A DNA stretch of 64,000 bases from Theobroma cacao (Eukaryota; Streptophyta; Magnoliopsida; Malvales; Malvaceae): NCBI RefSeq assembly GCF_000208745.1, contig NC_030855.1, positions 23,516,030 through 23,580,029 of the forward strand, given 5' to 3'. Position numbers and translations under genes: made by a program. Below the pieces are notes generated by a model that was not told where the DNA came from, searched no databases, and saw only the letters and a program-made list of their open reading frames with translations. Below are positions 46,128-56,769 of this stretch, piece after piece. Within the stretch, counting starts at the first letter, position 1, and the number at the start of each line of letters is the position of its first letter.

Positions 46128-49100
46128 CGTTTGAGCATGGATGATTTTGAGGTAGACGACGAGGTACGACCCGATTTCCCATGTCCGTACTGTTACGAGG
46201 ATTTCGATATTGCGTCCCTCTGTTCGCATCTCGAAGATGAGCATCCCTGCGAGTCAAAGGTTACGGTAAGCAAGTTCCATATTATTATTGCTAGTAGCAT
46301 AAAAAAAAAAGAGGAAAAAAGTTTTTTTTTCTTTTTGGTTTAATAAATAGAGAGAGAGAGAGATCTTTCTGTTTCCAGTTCGGGTTATGTTTGATGTAGT
46401 ACGAGGTTGTTCTCGTAAGTTTTTGTCTGTTGGTTTATTTTTATGGCGAAATTTCTAGTTTTCCTTTTATAGAAGGAGAAAAAGAAAATCTAATTTTGGT
46501 TGGATAATTTATTTTTCCCTATTCATCTTTATATTATTGAAGGAATACTGGAAAAAAGGTCTTAACTTGTCGGTGTTGGCTGAAAAACGAATGAATTTGT
46601 TGCTTGGATTGCTATAGGGGCATCTGTTTGCACGTTCAAAAGAAATAATAAAATAACAGTTGCATCCTTTATATTTTCTTTTGCATCTTTTGATTCATCT
46701 GATCAAACTAAGGCTGTAGTAGCAACTGACCCAGGCAATCAAAAATCTCCAATTGATATGAACCTAGAAAAGAGTTGCTATCATGGTTTTTTTCTTGTTA
46801 GGCAATCTGTGCAACTAGCTGAGTAGGCTTCATTTTGGGATTTTTTTTTTTTATTTTCTTTTGTGTCTCCTTTGGCCATTCTACTGTTTTGCTGAACAAG
46901 ATTGTAAAGTGATGAGACCACCATTTATCCATTTTTGTTAGGTTAAATTATGAAGAATCTTTGATAGAGTTGTTTTTTATAACATTTCCACGATGCTGCT
47001 GATGATTTTAGGACCGATATTCTTGGTTGTGGTTTGAAGGTTTGGGTATTGTATTGGACGCTTGATTTGGAAGAAGAGAAAGTTCAATTGCTTTGATTCT
47101 ATACACTTACCATTGGGGTCAAAGGTGCCTGAATTGAAAGATGATTGGGATATAGAGGTCCTCTTTCTCTTTGTTGCTGAATTGGGGGAAAGTAGTAGCT
47201 ATAGTTTTGGTGCCCATGTACAATGACATCACAGATTCTGATACCAAGTGGACTTGCTTATATCTGTTACTAGACAACCATAGCGACACCTGAGATAGTA
47301 AGAAATGAACCTAAAGGTATTCGTTTTAAGTGGAGTGTTAATATAGCATCTGTTATCACATTTTGTAGATGAAACTTGAGGTCCTTGTGTAAGATAATCA
47401 TAGGTCATTTAGGCAGCAAAACTTATGTTGGAATTTGATAGAGTTTTTAGCCAGCTCTTTTCATAATGAATTAAATTATATACAGAGGAGAACTCCCACT
47501 GGATATGGAGGAGCTTTAGCAGGATTAGTGATGTTATTTTCATGCAAGGGAAAGAATGCATCATTCAACAGATAAAATTGGAAGTTGCATACATGGAAAG
47601 GGACGAGAGTTGATATAGGTAGAGAATGTTATGAGCATTTACTATTCACTATCGGTCATGGTAGAGGAATGGGCATTTGGTGTTTTCCATGGATGATAAA
47701 GGTAGGTTTGGATATCTAATCATTTCCTAGGTATGAAAGAATAATTAACAAGTCTCACCCTTATTTTTTGGTCCATAGGAGATATTCTTCCTCTTTAGTA
47801 CAAACCCTCCCTTTGAGCTCAGGTCCATGGTACAACCACCAAGGGACTTCACCAACTAAACTAGCTAGCACCTTAGACAAGTCTCACTATAGTTCTTAGG
47901 TTTTCTCGTATTATTCTAAATTTCTAATTGAGAGCTTTTTCACCTTGCTACTTATTCTTTGAAAATTATATGGAGGAAAAAAAGTAGTAAACTCACGTTT
48001 ATTGTCAATACTTGTTGTACTTAACCTTAGGATTTATGGTGTAAAAAAGCTTCCATTTATGTTTTCGTAATGAAAGAGTCTTATATGCATCAATGTTTAT
48101 GTTGCAGATTTGTCCAGTTTGCTCGGTCAAAGTTGCAAGAGACATGCTAAGTCATATCATGCTGCAACATGGACATTTATTCAAGATATCCTTAATAATG
48201 GAACTGTCCATTACCTTGCCACTCTGACTTGGAAAATTATGCATGAAAAGCTTCTTTTGTTGTTCTGTATTTACTGAGAAAAATTGAATTGTTAAGCAAG
48301 TTTCCCTTAACAAAAGATTACTTGCAGAGATGTCGCAGGTTACGTAGAGTTGCAATTCCTAACAGTCAGGCACTGTCTCTCCTGGGACGTGATCTCCGTG
48401 AAGCACATCTGCAAGTACTTCTAGGGGGTGGTGGATATAGGTCAAGCAGTGCTAATGTATCCAATGCAGCTACCGATTCATTCCTTTCATCACTGATTTT
48501 GAATTTCCCTGCATCTGAAGCAGAAGAAATTTCAAAATCTGTTGTAACTAGTGCTGAAGACACTGCTGCAAAAAATGTTGCACCAGCACATATGTGGAAA
48601 TCAAGGTATTGGTTCAGATCTTTTCTACAGTAGAGAAATTCAATAATGTTCTAACATTTTCCTAGTTCGTTATCTTTTTGTTAAGATGCATTTAGTTTGC
48701 AACTATGATGCAATTCCAATAACCAATCCAAGGGATCCCCTTTTACCAAGTGGAAATAATGTCTGATGGAGGTTTGCAAGAACTTTTGCTGCATGAGTTG
48801 TGGACAGCCTTTAACATGTGAAAGAACTTAATCATTTTTTCCTTCATCTGTTATGATTTAATTATATTTATGCTGATATCCATTTCAAAATATTCCTCTA
48901 TTGACTGTCCAAAGTATAGCCTGATGCCTTTTAAAACGCTTCTACAGGCCATGAAAACTTTATAAACATTTCCTTTTCCCATTTGTTAAAATGGAAATCT
49001 TGTGTGCATTCAATTAAACTTATTCTAGAAATTGTTAATCTTGACCTGTTCATCTGACTGTCTAATCGACATGGACAAATCATCGTTTAGAGAGGCTCCT

Positions 49101-49395
49101 TTGTGGTTTGAAGTAAGTGGTTAGCTAAGGGTATCACCTGTCTAACTATCTCCAGAAACCAATTGGAAACCTTTGATGTTGAGATTCAAAGCATCCCATA
49201 TCTCATCATGTCTCAAATATTTAGAGAAACTGTCTGATATAATTGAGATTTAACATCTGTTTTCTTTTACTTTTTCTCTTATGCAGTTTTGATCCTTCTT
49301 TGAGTTATGAAGAGCGGGAAAAAAGGATTAGGCAAGCCACGGGAAGAGCTGGTTTCGTCCAAGATCTGCTGTTGTCAACTTTGTTAAATGACTAA
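45897..49395 (+). CDS. DI19: DEHYDRATION-INDUCED 19 (Di19) family zinc-finger protein
   Basis: Five exons (45897-45981, 46126-46265, 48108-48185, 48322-48605, 49287-49395) give 231 residues. It opens with MDSDFWTSRLAAAKRQY, the usual Di19 start. Two unusual C2H2 fingers follow: Cys48/Cys51/His63/His68 and Cys77/Cys80/His91/His96. A basic stretch KLQRCRRLRRVAIP may serve in nuclear import. The Di19 C-terminal domain contains GRDLREAHLQVLLGGGGYR and SFDPSLSYEEREKRIRQATG, and the end is LLLSTLLND. Family members are nuclear, respond to drought, salt, ABA or light, and are phosphorylated by calcium-dependent kinases. The intron between exons 3 and 4 appears to be of the AT-AC U12 type; only that choice of borders restores the conserved FKLQR junction. 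A second ATG at 46138 in exon 2 could give a shorter form. Confidence 0.9.
46059..46125 (+). repeat. CT and TA microsatellite ending at the Di19 exon 2 acceptor
   Basis: A (CT)n run (about 46067-46081) passes straight into a (TA)n run (about 46084-46120), which ends in AAAAG at the exon 2 border (46126). The acceptor therefore has a TA repeat where a pyrimidine tract normally sits. Confidence 0.8.
48186..48321 (+). other. Putative U12-type AT-AC intron in the Di19 gene
   Basis: The intron begins ATATCCTTAA, matching the consensus 5' site of U12-dependent AT-AC introns. It ends GATTAC, with CCCTTAAC (48304-48311) as the branch-site match 10-12 bases before the 3' end. It is 136 bases long. 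Splicing here gives HLFK-LQRCRR, in frame with the zinc-finger and C-terminal parts. No GT donor near 48186 restores this junction. Confidence 0.85.
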
Positions 49396-51333
49396 CAAAA
49401 GCAGTAAGTCAAATGAAAAATAATGGAGTTAGTTATCAAAATCTCGGTGAGAGGCATTTCTGGGTAGGATTCTAATGATTTTATAATGTTTGACAACCCA
49501 ATGCAATGCATTCCTAGTCTGAATGTTGAAGCAGCCCCTTGATGGCTTCATGATAAGATCCCCATCCTTTTTATAGGTCCTTTTCAACCAGAATTGTGCT
49601 ATATTCTGGAGAAAAACGATGACCTTTTAGTTTATGCTTAACTTTAAATTATGAATTACTTCTTACCTTTAATAGATAAAGCTCTTTAATACAAGTTTCA
49701 AGCATAGAACCTTTTGTAGCACTTTGCTTTGTGGCTGATTCCAGCTGAAGTGGACTGAACAAAGAGAAATCCTGCAATTCTTAGTATGTAGGCAGGATTG
49801 GGTTTCAAATCCTTTGATGCAACCAATTGAACCAAGGGACTTTTCAGTAAGCAAACCGGCACCTTTGTCTTGTAGTTGCATGGCTAAAACTTGGGAATTG
49901 AAAGAGATTCTACACCTAGCTTTGCTTGAATTCAGAACACTCATTCACTCACCTTAACCCCTCTCCTGCAAGACAACTAAATCTCATGCATCTATCAGTG
50001 GAATTTCTTTCGTACTAATCAGTTTCTAGTAATCAAAACATGGGTTTCCACTTTTTACTTCTGATAATCGGTTCACCAACAAAACTTATTCCAAAACTCC
50101 ACCCATCTCTAGCTTTGGCAATGTGACATCTAACCAGAAACAGGCGGTCAAAAGTGGAAAGCAAGTAGAACGTCAGGGACGTATATTATTAATATGGGCT
50201 AGTTTGCTGAGTTGTAAGGTTAGGACGGTGCGACCAAACACAAACTTTTGTACAAACAGAAAGGTCGGTTGGGTGCATACGGCGCCGTTGCACGTGCAGG
50301 CAGTTGCCATCGACCTCCCCGCTGCCTGATCAACTGCAGTTTGTATGCATATATATCCATCTTCCTCCACCTTATTCGTTTCTTGCTTTTCTCCATACTA
50401 AAATCTCATGGGATATTACTTAATATAACTCATGAGTCATGATGTTAATAAAAATTATAAGCCATTGGTTTCGCCTTCTGTTTATAGAGAGAAGAGTACT
50501 GACTCACTGAGATCATGATCCTAAATCATATTGGAAGGTTCCTTCCTCTTTTGCAAAAAGAAAAGTCATCCATATTAAACAAAGATTGAACCTGGTATAA
50601 CAATCATTAGTCAAAATTGTTAAGAGTACAAACAGAACCACTTGCAAAACAAAACCCCCAAAAAGCCAACTAGAACCAGAAGTGCAACACCAGGGGTTGG
50701 TGGCGGTGGGTCGGTCCTGTGGCTAAAAACTAAACCAAGAATGGCAGTTGGCAGACCGCAAAAATCAACGTCATTGGACCGATGGATAAAGTCGGTTCCC
50801 AAACACCAAATACTATAATAATAATATCAGTACCACATACAATTCCACGCTTTATCTTTCACTTTATTTTCTTTCCCCTACACCTCAGCTGCACCATTTC
50901 TCCATTCGACCCACCAAAACCAACTAATCAAGCAGTGACAATTCATTCGCTGAAAGAATTTAATCAATTGGAAGAGTCGTTTGCAGCTTCCAGTCACGCC
51001 TCTTCTTGGTTTATTAAAAAATTGAAAGTAATTGAAGGAATCTATTCTCTTGTCCACTTACGGGATATGGATGTGGATGTCAAACACTCGACACCCAATG
51101 CCCAATTGTATAATTTTAATATAATTTATACAATCATCAGTTTATCGATTATCCAGTCGCTTTAAGATCAAGTCCAATCATGAGCAGCGTCTAGCTCCAG
51201 GGGTTGCTCCGCTTTTTCTTATATTGAGAATAGTTGAACAAGGTGAAAAAGGAAGTCTTTCTTTGTATTTCAGGTTTCTTGTGCTCTGTGTTCTTTGGTG
51301 TGAGAAGGGACTTTGGGTTCTGATTGATTTCCA
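49396..51333. other. Spacer downstream of Di19
   Basis: No gene is supported in about 1.9 kb. A few frames of 60-130 codons (such as 50782-51165 upper strand) have composition and neighbours that argue against coding. A GCACGTGC motif is near 50290. Confidence 0.4.
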
Positions 51334-51914
51334 ATGATGGTGGAGCTGTTTGTGTTGGGGTGTACGGGAGTTGTGGTCTTTCTTCACGGAGCCAATTTCT
51401 TCTTCCATATCCTCTCCCAACACATCGCCGTTCGTTCTCTCAGGTTCGTTCAAGTTTCAAAGGTTTCTATAATTCCCAACTCCCAAGTCTTTTTCTTTTC
51501 TTTGTTTTCATGGTCCAAATTCGATTGGGTTAAGATTGGTTCTGATCAAGTTGATGTTTCCATATCTTGCCAAACAATCCTGAAAGATTATCTTATCATA
51601 CCATGATCGAACTCTTCATCTGTAGCTTGAGATATATCTAATATGTCCAGACTCCTCCTGATAGGCTCTGTCTAATCTTTGCCCTAAATTTTGTTCTCAA
51701 ATACTCTTTCAGCCTCATAAATCTGGACTCTTTTACAGAATTTTTGGATTAAAATTTCTGGGTACAACTTTATCCTAAGCATTATTCTTCAGCTTTAGAT
51801 TTTGTTCATGCAATTCTGATGGATTAAGTTGTAAGTAATGTTACTAATTAGTATTAATTCTAATGTTGGCATTTTTGTTTGGTCTCCAGTTTCTTGGGAT
51901 TCGTTGGGTGGTAG
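51334..51914 (+). CDS. Possible two-exon microprotein with a hydrophobic helix
   Basis: Exon 51334-51443 and exon 51890-51914 join across a GT..AG intron into 44 residues (43 if the second ATG at 51337 is used). The sequence starts MVELFVLGCTGVVVFLHGAN, continues FFFHILSQHIAVRSL and ends SFLGFVGW before TAG. It is strongly hydrophobic with one or two membrane-length segments and few charges. I recall similar very short membrane proteins in other plants, but no function. The evidence is composition and splice fit only. Without splicing the first exon would run on to 51606 with a far less protein-like tail. Confidence 0.55.
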
Positions 51915-53224
51915 ACCGAACAGAAAAACAGAGATGATTAGTTTTCTTCACGCAAGCTGTGTAATGTGGATCATGGCAGTTAATGGGAGCTCTGCACATG
52001 CCGTGACGCTTTGTAAATACTTACTTATGAGGTAGAAGTAGATTTTAAGTATAAAATAATGATAGTTTTATATTCCTAAAACAAAAATGCAAGGCTTTAC
52101 CCAAATTTAGAGCCGAAATCATCTTGTATTACTCTGTTCTAATCCATTTCTATACCAAAATTCGGCATCAGTGGTATCCTTCAAGTTTCATTGCTGAGCT
52201 TATATTGTTCAATATAATTGAAATTTCTATGTTCTTCTAGAATGTGATGTTGGGATGTTTTGTAAAGTGGGAAGTCTAGTGGTAGGAAGGTGATGAACTG
52301 ACAATGATTGAAGCACCAAAAATGTTGCAAATTTTACAAGCAAATGGAGTTGGTGATGTTTCAACCCACGTGATGCACCAACTCTCTCATTGTTCTTTGT
52401 GGGTTTTTGCTTTGGTGGAACAATTTCTTCCATATAGAGTTGAGAAAGTGCAAAATCCAAGTGATGAGCAAAGAGAATTTAGTGCAATGAATCCAAGCAT
52501 CAAGCAATCACCATCACAATTAGGCATGCTCCCCTCAACTTTATCCATAATGTTTTACTACCTGTTTGTTAACTAAATTGAATGGTTTCATTAAATTAAA
52601 TATTAGGCTTAAATCTGAAGAAAGTCACCTGTATAATGATCATTTATTCAACTAAACTATTCATTGAATTTTGATTTAAGATTGCACAAATCTTTAATTC
52701 TAATTGAAATAAAACTGCCCTTGCATCCAATGTGAATTGATTTTTTTTTGCCCATATATGATTTGACGAGTTGATGTAGCTATATAGACAAATAACTTAA
52801 ATTTTTTAAAACATGTCAACTTGTTAAGACATATGCGGTATGGACAAAAAAGTTAATTGTCATTATTGAAAATTTATTTGATTTTAAATTAAAGTTTAAT
52901 GATTTATTTGAATGTAATAAAAAAATAAGAGATTTAATTAAATAAATAATAATATAAAGGTCTTTTTAAGAATTAATGCCCAAATATTACTACTAAAAAT
53001 CTATTATTTGACATTTATTGAATAACTAAAGTGAAGACTATTATGTTACTACACAAAATTTCAATTACAATTCACAAGTGATTATTAAATTAAGTACATT
53101 TAAATATTTATTATTAAATTAAGCAAAATCCCAAAGAGTCGTGACAAAACGACCGAACATAAGGCATTGTTCGTGTTTTGTAACGTCTATACTATTGCTC
53201 GATACCCGCGAAGCAGGTTAGTTA
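51915..53224. other. Spacer upstream of the PPR gene
   Basis: No gene is supported. A frame at 52304-52576 has mixed composition with no family resemblance. From about 52620 the sequence is very AT-rich, the likely promoter side of the PPR gene. No specific control elements could be named. Confidence 0.4.
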
Positions 53225-56065
53225 ATGAACAAATGGATCATGACAGTTCGTTACCTCAGTTCCCTCCAATTCCAAAAATCTCTTCACCATCACCAACGAC
53301 CGTACCCACATTTTAAATCCTTCACTTTCTCTTCTCAACATTTCCAAACTTCAGCTAAGTTAACCCACGGCTCAAAATCCAACCCTTTTTTAAGCTCAAC
53401 CCAAGAGCCTAATTTCACACCCATCTCTGTTCCCTACTACTCTAAGCTCTTATCAAAATGCAATGCCACCAAGAACCCATCTCCAGGCATGCAAATCCAT
53501 GCCATTATAATTAAATTTGGGTCGACCAAAGACCCTAAAAGTAGGAATCTTTTGATCAGTTTGTATGCAAAATGTAAACTTTTTCGCTATGCCAGGAAAC
53601 TGGTTGATGAAAGTCCTGAACCGGACTTGGTTTCTTGGTCTGCTTTGATTTCTGGGTATGCCCAAAATGGGTTTGGTAAAGAAGCAATTTTGGCCTTTTA
53701 TGAGATGCATTTGTTGGGTGTTAGGTGCAATGACTTCACATTTCCAAGTGTGCTAAAAGCTTGTACTTTTACAAGGGATTTGGAGTTAGGGAGACAGATT
53801 CATGCGGTTGTTGTAGTTACCGGGTTTGAGTGTGATGAATATGTTGCTAATAGTTTGGTTGTTATGTACGCAAAATGCGGGGAGTTTGGTGATTCGAGGA
53901 GGCTTTTTGAGGATATGCCTGAAAGGAGTGTTGTTTCGTGGAATGCATTACTCTCTTGTTATGTACAGAGTGATTACTGTGGAGAAGCAGTGGAGTTATT
54001 TCATGAAATGGTTTCGAGTGGAATAAAACCTAATGAATTTAGTTTGTCTAGCATGATAAATGCTTACACAGGGTTGGAGGATAGTGGTCAAGGAAGGAAA
54101 ATTCACGGGTTCTTGATAAAGCTTGGTTATGATTCGGATCCTTTCTCGAAGAATGCACTTGTGGACATGTGTGCAAAGGTAGGAAGTCTTGAGGATGCTG
54201 TTTTCGTTTTTGAGGAGATTGCAAGACCTGACATTGTTTCTTGGAATGCTGTAATCGCTGGTTGTGTTCTTCATGAAAACCATGATTGGGCTTTAGAACT
54301 TTTTGGGCAAATGAGAAGGTCTGAAACACATCCAAATATGTTTACCTTGTCGAGTGCTCTAAAAGCTTGTGCTGGGACTGGGCTCAAGAAATTGGGCAGA
54401 CAGTTGCACTGTAACTTGATAAAGATAAATGTAGGATCAGATCCTTTTGTGGATGTTGGACTTATAGATATGTATTCCAAAACTTATTTGATGAATGATG
54501 CGAGAATGGTTTTTAATTTGATGCCAGATAAGGACTTGATTGCCTGGAATGCTGTTATCTCTGGGCATTCACAAAATGGGGAATACATGGAAGCAGTATC
54601 GCTATTTCCTCTGATGTATAAGGAGGGTATAGGATTCAATCAGACAACTTTATCAACAGTCCTCAAATCCATCGCCAGCTTGCAGGCTAACAATGTTTGC
54701 AAACAAGTTCATGCACTCTCTGTAAAGTCAGGATTTGAGTCTGACAATTATGTTGTAAACAGCCTTATCGATGCATATGGAAAATGTGCCCTTCTAGAAG
54801 ATGCAACAAGAATATTCAGAGAGTGCTTGATTGTAGATTTAGTGGCTTTCACATCTATGATCACAGCTTATGCTCAATCTGGACAAGGTGAAGAAGCTCT
54901 TAAGCTGTATTTAGAAATGCTAGATAGAGGGATAGAGCTGGATCCATTTGTTTGTAGTTCACTCCTGAATGCATGTGCAAATCTTTCAGCATATGAACAG
55001 GGGAAACAAGTACATGTTCACATCTTGAAGTTTGGATTTATGTCTGATATCTTTGCTGGAAATTCTCTCGTCAATATGTATGCCAAATGTGGAAGCATAG
55101 ATGATGCAGACCGTGTGTTCTCTAAGATTCCTGAGAGAGGAATAGTCTCATGGTCCTCGATGATTGGAGGACTTGCTCAACATGGACATGGGAAAGAAGC
55201 CCTGCGGGTATTCAATCAGATGCTTAAATATGGTGTTTCTCCCAATCAGATAACTTTGGTCAGTGTCCTTTGTGCTTGTAATCATGCAGGCTTGATTACT
55301 GAAGCCAAACGATACTTTGGCTCAATGAGAGAGTTGTTTGGATTTGAACCTATGCAAGAGCATTACGCTTGCATGATTGACCTCCTTGGCCGAGCAGGGA
55401 GATTAGATGAGGCAATGGAACTAGCAAATACAATGCCTTTTCAGGCGGATGCCTCAGTTTGGGGTGCACTTCTTGGTGCAGCTAGAATCCATAAAAATGT
55501 TGAGCTTGGCCAACTTGCCGCGGAGATGCTTTTTACTCTTGAACCAGAGAAATCTGGTACCCATGTTCTTCTTGCTAACATTTATGCATCAGTTGGCATG
55601 TGGGAGAATGTAGCAAAGGTGAGAAGACTCATGAAAGACTGCAACGTGAAGAAAGAGCCTGGGATAAGTTGGATTGAGGTCAAAGACATGATACACACTT
55701 TCATAGTGGGGGACAGAAGCCATGCTAGAAGTGAGGAAATCTATGCAAAGCTTGATGAGCTAAGTGAGCGTTTGACCAAAGCTGGCTATGTTCCCATGGT
55801 AGAGTTTGATCTTCATGATGTGGAACGCGGTGAAAAGGAGGAGCTTTTATACCACCACAGTGAAAAACTTGCAGTAGCCTTTGGATTGATTGCCACGCCA
55901 CCTGGAGCTCCAATTAGAGTGAAAAAGAACCTCAGAGTCTGCGTTGATTGCCATACTGCATTCAAGTTCATTAGTAAAATTGTCTCCAGGGAAATTATCG
56001 TGAGAGACATCAACAGATACCACCATTTTAAAGATGGTTCATGTTCTTGTGGGGATTACTGGTGA
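53225..56065 (+). CDS. PLS-type pentatricopeptide repeat protein with E/E+ and DYW domains
   Basis: One uninterrupted exon codes for 946 residues, as usual for this intron-poor family. The N-terminus is basic and Ser-rich (a mitochondrial or plastid targeting peptide). From about residue 60, PPR motifs repeat every 31-36 residues (for example NALLSCYVQSDYCGEAVELF, IPERGIVSWSSMIGGLAQHG). The E/E+ region includes LEPEKSGTHVLLANIYAS and PGISWIEV. The DYW domain has the zinc ligands of a cytidine-deaminase fold: HSEKLAVAFGL, CVDCH, and a CSCGDYW end. Such proteins bind one organellar RNA each and direct or perform C-to-U editing. All key residues are present, so it is probably an active editing factor. 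The target site cannot be deduced by eye, and the orthologue number is not assigned. Confidence 0.95.
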   Translation: MNKWIMTVRYLSSLQFQKSLHHHQRPYPHFKSFTFSSQHFQTSAKLTHGSKSNPFLSSTQEPNFTPISVPYYSKLLSKCNATKNPSPGMQIHAIIIKFGSTKDPKSRNLLISLYAKCKLFRYARKLVDESPEPDLVSWSALISGYAQNGFGKEAILAFYEMHLLGVRCNDFTFPSVLKACTFTRDLELGRQIHAVVVVTGFECDEYVANSLVVMYAKCGEFGDSRRLFEDMPERSVVSWNALLSCYVQSDYCGEAVELFHEMVSSGIKPNEFSLSSMINAYTGLEDSGQGRKIHGFLIKLGYDSDPFSKNALVDMCAKVGSLEDAVFVFEEIARPDIVSWNAVIAGCVLHENHDWALELFGQMRRSETHPNMFTLSSALKACAGTGLKKLGRQLHCNLIKINVGSDPFVDVGLIDMYSKTYLMNDARMVFNLMPDKDLIAWNAVISGHSQNGEYMEAVSLFPLMYKEGIGFNQTTLSTVLKSIASLQANNVCKQVHALSVKSGFESDNYVVNSLIDAYGKCALLEDATRIFRECLIVDLVAFTSMITAYAQSGQGEEALKLYLEMLDRGIELDPFVCSSLLNACANLSAYEQGKQVHVHILKFGFMSDIFAGNSLVNMYAKCGSIDDADRVFSKIPERGIVSWSSMIGGLAQHGHGKEALRVFNQMLKYGVSPNQITLVSVLCACNHAGLITEAKRYFGSMRELFGFEPMQEHYACMIDLLGRAGRLDEAMELANTMPFQADASVWGALLGAARIHKNVELGQLAAEMLFTLEPEKSGTHVLLANIYASVGMWENVAKVRRLMKDCNVKKEPGISWIEVKDMIHTFIVGDRSHARSEEIYAKLDELSERLTKAGYVPMVEFDLHDVERGEKEELLYHHSEKLAVAFGLIATPPGAPIRVKKNLRVCVDCHTAFKFISKIVSREIIVRDINRYHHFKDGSCSCGDYW

Positions 56066-56769
56066 TAATTTAGGAAGAAACGCAACTCATACAAAACATT
56101 ATGTACACTTCCCCCACAACCATACCATACCGTTACAATATCAAGCCAGTTCAAAGCCTATCATAAACCTTTCTTTTCTAAACTTCAACAATATTCTTGT
56201 CCCTTTGTGCCTTTTTGTTGTTCGTATCACATCAGGCATATTAGCTTAAATCCCTTCTTTTCTGATAAATGAAAATTGTTTAATTTGATTCCATCACGCT
56301 GTGTTAGGTTGCCCTTTAAATTGGTTGCTTATCTCATGCCTATCCAGTTCTGTTAAAGGGCCCTCTTATGCATTTATGAAAGGAAACTATTCACCATTCA
56401 TAGACAAAACAAGATATGATTAAAGGAGATATTTGCGATGTTCATGCTAGTTACTTGTGGCAGTCAGACATGTCGCATTCAGTTATAATTAGCTTGGGAG
56501 TGTATGTGCTGGCAGTCTTTCATCATACAGATGAGCTAGCAAGCAAAGCAACCATTGTTAATTTCCCTGGCAAAAGTAAGACGGGAGACGGCTGATGTAC
56601 CGAAGGATTCAATACTAACAAGAGAAAAGGTGAAAGGGAGCCTTTGGTTCCCTATAAACACAATTGAGAAGAATGGCCTTGTGCCATCTATACGAGGTAA
56701 TGTCCAATAAATGATGTAAATGATAAGATTTACAGCGTAAAAATAATGTGCATTCCTCATCTGATTTTC
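56066..56769. other. Tail-to-tail spacer between the PPR and MACPF genes
   Basis: The genes on either side converge here, so the stretch should hold both 3' untranslated regions. No further gene is seen. Confidence 0.45.

Noticed and set aside
52304..52576. Open frame of 90 codons upstream of the PPR gene
   Set aside because: No splice partners, no recognisable motif, and the frame opens with unremarkable composition in an AT-rich spacer.
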